Part shown: positions 1 through 6,601 of the stretch, one piece after another
Layout: every line of letters starts with the position of its first letter
How positions within the stretch are numbered: position 1 is the first letter of the stretch
Source: Planctomycetota bacterium
Lineage (GTDB): Bacteria > Planctomycetota > UBA11346
Length of the DNA stretch: 11,572 nucleotides
NCBI GenBank assembly: GCA_947470885.1
Contig: CANIXE010000038.1
Location: forward strand, 1 to 11,572
Direction of reading: 5' to 3'
Notes under the pieces: model-generated
Told to the model about the DNA's origin: nothing
Seen by the model: the letters and a program-made list of their open reading frames with translations, nothing else
The model's database searches: none
Translations under genes and position numbers: made by a program

Positions 1-2046
1 ACTCTGGTAATAGGGTCGCATCGCCAGGACGCCACCGATGGCGAGAACGAGGATCGAAACGCCATAGACCAGGCCAATGCGCCGCTGGTCGTGCTCGGTG
101 CGGGCCAGGGCATCGAGGACAGGTTTGGCCCGGGGATCATCCGAACGCATCGCCCGCAGGGCGGCTTTATATGCCCGGGCCGCCTGCCAATAGTGGCGAG
201 TCCGCCGGCGTCGATGGCCGAGATCGATGTTAATTTCAATGAATTCCTGATTTACCCGGGTTTCCAGTTCTTTGATATGGGTCAATAGTTGGACGTTGTC
301 CACCTGGATTTTGGCGACTTCGCGCCAAGCCGTGAGGGCCAAGTCCAGGTTTCCCGCTTCCTCCTGGGTCCGGGCAATGGTCAGCTGCTCCTCCAACTTG
401 CGCCGCCAAACGGCCGTGCCGCCCCCAGATGGTGGATTGCTTGGATCTGCATTGGCGGCCAACGAGGGAACGGTTGCCGTCGTCGGCTTGGCGTTGGGAA
501 TCTCTGCCGAGGGTTCCGCTTCGCTTTGAGCGGGAACCGGTGCCTGGGCTGCCGCCTCGGCGGCAACCGCCGCCGCAATCCCGGGCGCTTGACCCCGTTG
601 CTGGTGTCCCTTGTTGATGATCCGGGACGTGGTGGGACTGCCCCCCGCCCTCCTGGGGGGTGCCCCGGCGTGGGGATGCGCACCGCAGAAAATGCACAGC
701 CGATCGGATACCGCCACAACCCGGTGGCAGCTTAGGCAGGTCAACTGGAGGGACGCCTTGCACTGGGTGCAGTGGGTCGCCTCCCGGTGATTTACCGTGC
801 CGCATTGGATGCAGACGATGACGTCCTCAGACTGCTGATCGTTTTCCACCTGGGAGAGGATCTTTGACAGTTCCCGCCGGGCGAATTCATCATTTCTGGA
901 TATATCCAAAATTTTTAAACAGGTGCCCCGGGCGTCCTCCAGCTGACCCAGCTGCAAGTAGATGGACACCACTCTTTTCAGTTCTTCCACCGCCGCCACC
1001 TGGTCGCCCCGCATCAGATGGCAGCGCACCAGGGTGAGATGCTGGAATGGCTTGTTGGGCAGCAGCTTCACCGCATTGCGGGCATAATCGATGGCTTTTT
1101 CGACATCGCCGGTGTCCACCCAACTGATGGCCAGCTGATTGTAGCAGGCAGCTGCCTCATCACTGGAACCGAGAAATTCCAGACATGAGCCAAGCTTTCC
1201 CTGGGTTTCCAGATCCTGGCGTTGGATGTTCAGCGCCCGGCGGTACAGTTTTGCTGCCAATTCGTACTGACCCTGATCCCGCCAATAATCGCCGTAGGAC
1301 AGCAAGTCTTCCCGGGAAAGTTGACAGACCAATCCTTGATCCAATAGGGACACCAGGGTTTGATAGACCTCCAGGCGGGTCACCACGGCATCTTTGACGA
1401 TATCGTCCACGGTGCGCATGGCATCGATGAATGGCACCACTGCCGAAGCGGGGAATTCCGCGCCTGCCAGGGCCAAAGCTTCATCCTGACCATTGGCCAC
1501 CCCCAGGACAAAACCGCCGTCGGGGATGCGTTCTTGGAGGCGGCTCCATTCATCCATCCGCCGGGCCGCCTCCATCAATAGGCTGTTGGTATTGAATGAC
1601 ATTCCGAAGCGGCCCATCCGGCCCACCGCCTCGTTGATCTCGTCCGCATCAGGGCCAACATCATGAAACACGAAATCCGCCGAATCCCAGGTACAGATAT
1701 CGTGAAGTTCCTCCTCCGTGTGTTGCCGTCGGGCATCCAGGACTTCCGCTTCGGTCACCAATTCCTGCTCCACCAGGGAGCGGACAATGTTGGTTTCCGC
1801 GCCACTGGCACTGATGGCCGCAGCCGCAGAAGCATCGATGACTCCCTGCATGATCATCCGCTGGAGCAGGATCTGTTTTTCAACCCCCTCCCGCACCACG
1901 ACCCCGATGATCGTCCCATCTTTGAAAATGATGTCCCGTCCACCCGCCGAAGAGGCCAGGCGCAGGACACCCGTGGCCTGGATACGGGCCAGGGTCTGAA
2001 CGACTTCCGGGAGGGATAGAGTACGGAGATTGCCGGCGAAACCCAT
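1..2046 (-). CDS. DUF4388 (PATAN) / TPR / double zinc ribbon / TM protein, 3' end cut by window edge
   Basis: The frame is open for 682 codons from ATG at 2046 to base 1 with no stop, so the C-terminus lies outside the window. Residues 1-100 match the DUF4388/PATAN pattern: a 'GNLRTLSLPEVVQTLARIQA' opening, 'TGVLRL', and 'IIFKDGTIIG'. The family's later 'RRMDEW' motif is at 162-167. Residues about 247-400 hold TPR-like helix pairs such as 'GQYELAAKLYRRAL'. Four CxxC pairs (C412/C415, C426/C429, C437/C440, C451/C454) form a double zinc ribbon. A Pro/Ala-rich linker (about 456-545), a charged helical TPR-like stretch (about 546-655) and one hydrophobic segment (657-676) follow. PATAN proteins are usually linked to signalling, gliding or regulation, so a membrane-tethered adaptor is inferred; the substrate is unknown. 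No Shine-Dalgarno precedes the ATG (upstream 'CATGCACC'), so the start is likely but not certain. Confidence 0.88.
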   Translation of the reverse strand, partial: MGFAGNLRTLSLPEVVQTLARIQATGVLRLASSAGGRDIIFKDGTIIGVVVREGVEKQILLQRMIMQGVIDASAAAAISASGAETNIVRSLVEQELVTEAEVLDARRQHTEEELHDICTWDSADFVFHDVGPDADEINEAVGRMGRFGMSFNTNSLLMEAARRMDEWSRLQERIPDGGFVLGVANGQDEALALAGAEFPASAVVPFIDAMRTVDDIVKDAVVTRLEVYQTLVSLLDQGLVCQLSREDLLSYGDYWRDQGQYELAAKLYRRALNIQRQDLETQGKLGSCLEFLGSSDEAAACYNQLAISWVDTGDVEKAIDYARNAVKLLPNKPFQHLTLVRCHLMRGDQVAAVEELKRVVSIYLQLGQLEDARGTCLKILDISRNDEFARRELSKILSQVENDQQSEDVIVCIQCGTVNHREATHCTQCKASLQLTCLSCHRVVAVSDRLCIFCGAHPHAGAPPRRAGGSPTTSRIINKGHQQRGQAPGIAAAVAAEAAAQAPVPAQSEAEPSAEIPNAKPTTATVPSLAANADPSNPPSGGGTAVWRRKLEEQLTIARTQEEAGNLDLALTAWREVAKIQVDNVQLLTHIKELETRVNQEFIEINIDLGHRRRRTRHYWQAARAYKAALRAMRSDDPRAKPVLDALARTEHDQRRIGLVYGVSILVLAIGGVLAMRPYYQS

Positions 2047-2113
2047 GGTGCATGAGCATTGGCGATGAACCGGGCTGGTGCAAGTTCCGTCTCTTGCAGT
2101 GGTTCGCGACTAC

Positions 2114-2281
2114 TCATCCACGGGTGGCAAGCCAAGCCGGCGAACCATCCCCTTGCCCCGACGGGAATTTCCGTACTTTTCGGGCATGACGCGCTGCATC
2201 CCTCATCATTCGCTTGCGGCGCGACTTACCGAGGGGTTCCCGGTCCTGGCCGTCTGACGTGTTGCGTCCCGACGTCGCCAT
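2114..2281 (-). CDS. Doubtful small Lys/Arg-rich ORF (55 aa)
   Basis: An ATG at 2281 opens 55 codons ending in TGA at 2114-2116, 67 bp ahead of the DUF4388 start on the same strand. The product is strongly basic in its middle ('KSRRKRMMRDAARHARKVRK'), which would suit nucleic-acid binding, but I recognise no family. No ribosome-binding site is evident, and its third-position GC is less biased than in neighbouring genes. In GC-rich DNA such frames arise by chance. It could equally be part of the 5' leader of the DUF4388 gene. Confidence 0.2.
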   Translation of the reverse strand: MATSGRNTSDGQDREPLGKSRRKRMMRDAARHARKVRKFPSGQGDGSPAWLATRG

Positions 2282-2353
2282 CCTGGTCGAGCCCCCTTTC
2301 CGGATCCGCGCCACTGCCGGCCTGATCCCCCCGCCAACACTACGCCCCTAGGA

Positions 2354-2369
2354 TTCCGGCCCGCCGGAA
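2354..2369. promoter_or_regulatory. Short perfect hairpin just upstream of leuA
   Basis: TTCCGG and CCGGAA flank a 4-base CCCG loop, ending 11 bases before the leuA ATG. In RNA it would be a stable stem beside the ribosome landing site; as DNA it could be a small operator. No regulator or known family is recognisable, and a 6-bp GC-rich stem can occur by chance. Confidence 0.25.
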
Positions 2370-2380
2370 CCGTTATCCCC

Positions 2381-3973
2381 ATGAATCCCAACGATCCCAA
2401 CCGCGTCATCATTTTCGACACCACCCTGCGGGACGGCGAACAGTCCCCCGGCGCCAGCATGAACCTGGCGGAAAAACTGGAGATCGCCCGCACCCTGGAA
2501 CTGTTGGGGGTGGACGTCATCGAAGCCGGCTTCCCCGTCGCCTCGGTGGACGACTTCAATGCCGTCCAGGCCATCGCCAAGGCCAGCACCCGGGCCAGGA
2601 TCTGCGGCCTGGCCCGCAGTCTGAAGGGCGACATCGACCGGGCTGCCGAAGCGGTCAAACCCGCCGGCGACCGGGCCCGGGTCCATGTCTTCCTAGCCAC
2701 CAGCGCGATCCATCGCACCTTTAAACTGAACAAGGCCAAGGACGAGATCGTCAAGCAGGCCCGGGAGGCCGTGGCCTACGCCAAGACCCTGATCGACGAC
2801 ATCGAATTTAGCCCAGAGGATGCTAGCCGCACCGAGCCGGAATTCCTGGCGGAAGTCGTCCAGGCGGTGATCGACGCCGGGGCCAAGACGGTGAACATCC
2901 CCGACACCGTGGGCTATGGCTACCCTTCCGACTACGCGGATCTGATTACCTACCTGCGGACCCACGTTAAAGGCATCGACCGGGCGGTGATCTCGGTTCA
3001 CTGCCACAATGACCTGGGCCTGGCGGTGGCCAACAGCCTGGCCGCCGTCCGGGCCGGTGCCCGCCAGGTGGAATGCACCATCAATGGCATCGGCGAACGG
3101 GCAGGCAACTGCGCCTTGGAAGAAGTCGTGATGGCCATGCGGGTCCGCAAGGATCAGTTCCCCGGGATCACCACCGGCATAGATGGTCAGCGGCTGTACG
3201 GCGCCAGCCGTCTGGTCCAGTCCATCACCGGATTGCCCCTGCAACGGAACAAGGCCGTGGTGGGGGACAATGCCTTTGCCCATGAAAGCGGCATCCACCA
3301 GCACGGCGTCCTGAAAAATCCCGAGTGCTATGAGATCATGACCCCCGCCAGCGTGGGCGTGCCCATGACCAACCTGGTTCTGGGCAAGCACAGCGGCAAG
3401 GCGGCGGTGGAAAAACGCCTGCAGGCCATGGGAGTCAGCGTCACCGACGCCGACATGCCCAAGCTGATGGAGGCCTTCAAGGCCCTGGCGGACCGGAAAA
3501 AAGAAGTCTACGACGGCGACCTGATCGCCCTGGTGGAAGAGGCCGTCCGGGGCAAGACCCTGGCGGTGTGGAGCCTGGACTGGATCCACAGCTCCGCTGC
3601 CGCGGGTGCCGGCGCCGGGGCCGCCGCCCTGGCCACTGCAACCGTCCGCCTGTCCAAGGCCGGCGAGGCGGTGATCGATGCCGCCACCGGGGACGGCCCG
3701 GTGGACGCCGTGGTGAAAGTCATCAACCGGATCTGCGGCATTGAAGGCACCATCGAGGACTACCGCCTGCGGGCGGTCACCAAGGGCGGTGACGCCCAGG
3801 GCGAAGTCAGCCTGCGGGCCAAACTGACCGCCAACGGCCAAGAAGTCAGCGTCGGCGGCAAGGGCCTGAGCACGGACATCGTTCACGCCAGCGCCATCGC
3901 CTACCTGGACGCGGTGAACCGCATGGGCTTCCAGGTCGGACGCCTGGATTACCGGACCGCCGCCAACGGCTGA
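2381..3973 (+). CDS. leuA: 2-isopropylmalate synthase LeuA
   Basis: LeuA catalyses the first committed step of leucine synthesis: 2-oxoisovalerate plus acetyl-CoA gives 2-isopropylmalate plus CoA, in the cytoplasm. The N-terminal TIM barrel carries 'DTTLRDGEQSPG' at 13-24 with catalytic R17 and metal ligand D18. H207 and H209 lie in 'HCHNDLGLA' and N243 in 'GIGERAGNC', completing the divalent-metal site. 'HESGIHQHG' (301-309) and 'LGKHSGKAA' are typical of the linker region. Residues from about 395 form the leucine-binding regulatory domain, so feedback inhibition by leucine is expected. An Ala/Gly-rich run at about 404-421 joins the two parts. At 530 residues it is slightly longer than common LeuA proteins near 515. 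Start: ATG after 'CCGTTATCCCC', with no Shine-Dalgarno. Other leu/ilv genes are not in the window. Homocitrate and citramalate synthases are relatives, but the overall pattern fits LeuA. Confidence 0.97.
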   Translation: MNPNDPNRVIIFDTTLRDGEQSPGASMNLAEKLEIARTLELLGVDVIEAGFPVASVDDFNAVQAIAKASTRARICGLARSLKGDIDRAAEAVKPAGDRARVHVFLATSAIHRTFKLNKAKDEIVKQAREAVAYAKTLIDDIEFSPEDASRTEPEFLAEVVQAVIDAGAKTVNIPDTVGYGYPSDYADLITYLRTHVKGIDRAVISVHCHNDLGLAVANSLAAVRAGARQVECTINGIGERAGNCALEEVVMAMRVRKDQFPGITTGIDGQRLYGASRLVQSITGLPLQRNKAVVGDNAFAHESGIHQHGVLKNPECYEIMTPASVGVPMTNLVLGKHSGKAAVEKRLQAMGVSVTDADMPKLMEAFKALADRKKEVYDGDLIALVEEAVRGKTLAVWSLDWIHSSAAAGAGAGAAALATATVRLSKAGEAVIDAATGDGPVDAVVKVINRICGIEGTIEDYRLRAVTKGGDAQGEVSLRAKLTANGQEVSVGGKGLSTDIVHASAIAYLDAVNRMGFQVGRLDYRTAANG

Positions 3974-3986
3974 GCCTGAGCACCCC

Positions 3987-5735
3987 GTGGGACCCGTCAG
4001 CCAAGTTCGATCCCGCCGCCGCTGGCTTTGGCTGGTGGGCGGGATCGCCCTGGCGGGGGGCCTGTTGCTGCTGGGCGTGATCCTGGCCCGACACCAGTTA
4101 TTTCGAGCAGGTCTGGCGTCGGTCCTGAATCAACGTCTGACCGGGGGTGGGTCGCTGGCCCAGGCCCGGATCACCCCCTGGGCGGGAACCGCGGAACTTT
4201 CAGACCTGACCCTGCTCCAACCTCAGGAATTTTCCGGGGCTCCGTTATTGACGGTGGCTGCCGTCGCGGTGGCGGTGCAACCGGGATCGTTGCTGGGTCC
4301 GGTCGTCCGGGTGCCCCGGATCCGGGTGTCCGGCCTGACTCTCCACCTGATCCGCCGGGCCGACGGACAGGTGAATCTGGCCCATGCCCTGGTCCCCCGG
4401 CCTACGCCCAGTCTACCCCCGACACCCCCCCAGGGCACGGTGGATATCACCCGAATTGAGGTGGAAGATGCCCTGGTCATGTTCGAAGATCACCGGAACG
4501 GTGGCCAGTGGACCGCCCGCCTGGAGCACTTGACCACCACCGTGGACGACCTCCACCTGGATCTGGCGGATCCCGGTGCCCTGGCCTGGCGGCTCATTCA
4601 AATTCAGGTCGGAACCCTGATGATTCCCGGCCCAAATGGCACCAGCCCGGCGTTGGCCTGGTCTGGTGTCACGGCCTCTGTGGATCCGATTGCCAACCAG
4701 CGGGATCCCCTGGCCTTCGCCGTGGAGATCCAGGGTTTGACCATTCAGGGCGACCGGGATCAACGGGGACTCAACAGCTTGAATGCCACGGTGGAGCGGC
4801 TGGCTTCCCTGCTGCCGGCCGGCGGATCGGCCCAGGTCAGCACGTCGCCACCCAAGCCGATCCACCTGCGCTCCCTGCATCTGGATGGTTTCCAGGGTGT
4901 CTGGGCGGATGGCCAGGTGGCCGATCCCCCCTGGCAGATCAACGTGGACCAGGGTGACCTCACCCTCACGGACCTGTGGATTAACCCGCCCCCAGGGCTG
5001 ACCACCCCGCCCGCCCGGCTTGGCGCCTCGGCCCGCCTACTCCAACCGGACGGACTGCCACCGTCCCACCTGGGAATCCGCGCCGATGCAGCCCCCTTCA
5101 CCTCGGGACTGCCCGTGGCGAATGCCAGATGCCACGCCACCGGCTTGGACCTGTCCACCCTGGGTCCAGTGCTGCCCCGGGGTTCCCGCACCCTGCTGGG
5201 TGGTCGGGCCCTGGACCTGGGCGCGGCCATCGCCCATGGCCCAGCCGGCCTTGAATTGCGGGCGGAATTGCGCAATGAACGGGGCGTAACCTTCCCCATC
5301 CGGGTGGCCGGCCCGGTCCATGATCTGGATCTTTCCCTCACGCCCCTGTTGGGCGCGCTGCTCCACCGCACCGGCGACAGCCTGCTGTCCGCCGGGTCCA
5401 CGGTGGTCAAAACAGGCATTGATACAGTGAAGGGCGGCGCGAAGACCGTGGTCGATGCCGGCAAGAACCTGGGGGGCGGCCTGCTCACCACCCTGGGAGG
5501 CTTGGTGACCTTGGACCGGGACGCCATTAGCGACGGCCTGGGTCGGGCCACGAAGGGCACCGCCGGTTCCCTGGTGGAGGGCGTGGCCCAAGTTCGGGCG
5601 GAAAAACCCGACCAAAAGCTGGTCGACTGGTTTGCCGACGCCGATCGCCGGCACCGGGCCCTGCTGGCGGAATCCGCCCAGTTGCCGACTCCGGGGCGGC
5701 TGCCCACGGGGAACCTGACCCTGCCAGCCCCCTGA
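3987..5735 (+). CDS. AsmA-like membrane-anchored envelope protein
   Basis: Predicted 582-residue protein with an Arg-rich N-terminus and one transmembrane helix (about 13-34), followed by a long beta-rich region, which fits an inner-membrane anchor with a periplasmic body. 'RRADGQVNLAHAL' (about 124-135) matches the 'DG.vNl' motif of AsmA/DUF748 proteins, a superfamily of repeating-beta-groove proteins linked to lipid transport between membranes and outer-membrane assembly. A Pro-rich loop follows at about 138-150. Residues about 451-565 switch to predicted amphipathic helix with spaced Gly, Val and Thr ('TVVKTGIDTVKGGAKTVV') and then a charged tail. The GTG start, 13 bp after the leuA stop, is chosen because it just precedes the membrane anchor; no Shine-Dalgarno is present. 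Close spacing suggests co-transcription with leuA, though no metabolic link is obvious. Family assignment rests on topology and one motif, so the exact substrate is unknown. Confidence 0.75.
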   Translation: MGPVSQVRSRRRWLWLVGGIALAGGLLLLGVILARHQLFRAGLASVLNQRLTGGGSLAQARITPWAGTAELSDLTLLQPQEFSGAPLLTVAAVAVAVQPGSLLGPVVRVPRIRVSGLTLHLIRRADGQVNLAHALVPRPTPSLPPTPPQGTVDITRIEVEDALVMFEDHRNGGQWTARLEHLTTTVDDLHLDLADPGALAWRLIQIQVGTLMIPGPNGTSPALAWSGVTASVDPIANQRDPLAFAVEIQGLTIQGDRDQRGLNSLNATVERLASLLPAGGSAQVSTSPPKPIHLRSLHLDGFQGVWADGQVADPPWQINVDQGDLTLTDLWINPPPGLTTPPARLGASARLLQPDGLPPSHLGIRADAAPFTSGLPVANARCHATGLDLSTLGPVLPRGSRTLLGGRALDLGAAIAHGPAGLELRAELRNERGVTFPIRVAGPVHDLDLSLTPLLGALLHRTGDSLLSAGSTVVKTGIDTVKGGAKTVVDAGKNLGGGLLTTLGGLVTLDRDAISDGLGRATKGTAGSLVEGVAQVRAEKPDQKLVDWFADADRRHRALLAESAQLPTPGRLPTGNLTLPAP

Positions 5736-5740
5736 CAGAC

Positions 5741-6499
5741 TCAGCCGGGCGACATCATCCCGGGTGTCATCGGGGCCAGGCTGGCGTCCACCGCGGCCCG
5801 TTCATCGAACACGAAGCACCCCCCCTGATAATGGGCGTCCCCCTCCGCGGCGAAATAGCCCAGGATCCCGTCATCCAGTTGCCGGACGTGCTCGAATCCC
5901 GCCTCCGCCATGAACAACGCGGCCTTTTCGCAACGGATCCCCCCGGTGCAAAAGGTCACCACCGTGGCCCCGGCCAGGGCCTCCCGGTCGGCCTCCACGG
6001 CGGCGGGGAACTCGGTGAATTTGCGAATCCCGTAATGTCGCGCACCCACAAAGGTCCCGGCGGCGACCTCGCAGGCATTGCGGGTGTCCACCAGCACCAC
6101 CGGCCGCCCGCCATCATCCATTCCCTGATCCAGCCACCGTTTCAGGTCCTGGGCGGTCACCAAGGGCGCCCGACCCTGGGCAGGACGCAACTGGGGCCGA
6201 CGCAGGGTGATGATCTCGGCCTTCACCTTGACCTTGAGCCGGCGGAAGGGCTGGGCCGCCGACAGGCTTTCCTTCACCCGGATGGGGGAAAAACGCGGAT
6301 CCCGGCGCAACCAAGTCAGGAACCCATCGATCCCATCCCGGGTTCCGGCCAGAAACAGGTTAATCCCCTCGGGGGTCAGCAGGACGGTGCCTTTCAGCGC
6401 CAGTTCCTGGCACACGGCGGTCATCACCGGTCGCAAAGCCCCCGGATCCGCCACGGCGGTGAACAGGTAGGCGGCGATGTTGACGATGGTTCCGGACAT
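5741..6499 (-). CDS. trhO: tRNA uridine(34) hydroxylase (rhodanese-domain, YceA family)
   Basis: TrhO hydroxylates U34 of certain tRNAs to 5-hydroxyuridine using oxygen, an early step toward wobble modifications such as cmo5U or mo5U. The N-terminal domain has 'LKGTVLLTPEGINLFLAG' and the linker has 'PFRRLKVKVKAEI', both diagnostic. The rhodanese domain carries 'LVDTRNACEVAAGTFVGA' and the active loop 'FCTGGIRCEKA' with C184 and C190, then 'QLDDGILGYF' and 'CFVFDERAAVD'. At 252 residues it is shorter than the E. coli protein (about 350) and ends soon after 'FDER', lacking the C-terminal extension. The ATG at 6499 is preceded by six cytosines and no Shine-Dalgarno. Its stop lies 5 bp from that of the convergent AsmA-like gene. 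It reads divergently from the MBL gene across 102 bp and appears monocistronic. Confidence 0.93.
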   Translation of the reverse strand: MSGTIVNIAAYLFTAVADPGALRPVMTAVCQELALKGTVLLTPEGINLFLAGTRDGIDGFLTWLRRDPRFSPIRVKESLSAAQPFRRLKVKVKAEIITLRRPQLRPAQGRAPLVTAQDLKRWLDQGMDDGGRPVVLVDTRNACEVAAGTFVGARHYGIRKFTEFPAAVEADREALAGATVVTFCTGGIRCEKAALFMAEAGFEHVRQLDDGILGYFAAEGDAHYQGGCFVFDERAAVDASLAPMTPGMMSPG

Positions 6500-6567
6500 G
6501 GGGGGCAGGTTCTAGGATCCCTATTCCAGCGACAATGCCTTGGGGCGCCGCGCCTCCCTGGGCGGGA

Positions 6568-6573
6568 TTGACC
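6568..6573 (+). promoter_or_regulatory. Possible -35 hexamer for the 6602 gene
   Basis: TTGACC matches the sigma-70 -35 consensus at five of six positions within the 102-bp divergent gap. No good -10 box follows at the right distance; 'TTGATA' 17 bases downstream is poor and would put the transcript start at about the ATG, implying a leaderless message. This is weak evidence from one hexamer. Confidence 0.15.
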
Positions 6574-6601
6574 ACCATCACAGGATGGCATTGATACCAC
6601 G

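Larger units (their letters stand above)
2047..2380. other. Divergent intergenic region upstream of leuA and the DUF4388 gene
   Basis: This 334-bp gap separates two divergent genes and should carry both promoters. I see no convincing -35/-10 pair, no T-box, and no leader peptide with a run of leucine codons for leuA attenuation. It holds a perfect 6-bp hairpin next to leuA and a doubtful small minus-strand ORF, listed separately. Base composition resembles the flanking genes. Confidence 0.6.

Noticed and set aside
236..805. 189-codon minus-strand frame
   Set aside because: It is out of frame within the DUF4388-TPR gene, whose own frame is open throughout and carries the zinc-ribbon cysteines.
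2047..2380. T-box or leucine leader peptide ahead of leuA
   Set aside because: No leucine-codon run, antiterminator bulge sequence or terminator stem with a T-run could be found.
2693..3886. 397-codon open frame on the minus strand
   Set aside because: It lies entirely antisense to leuA, whose catalytic motifs are all intact. Its Gly/His/Asp-rich translation is the mirror of GC-rich codon use.
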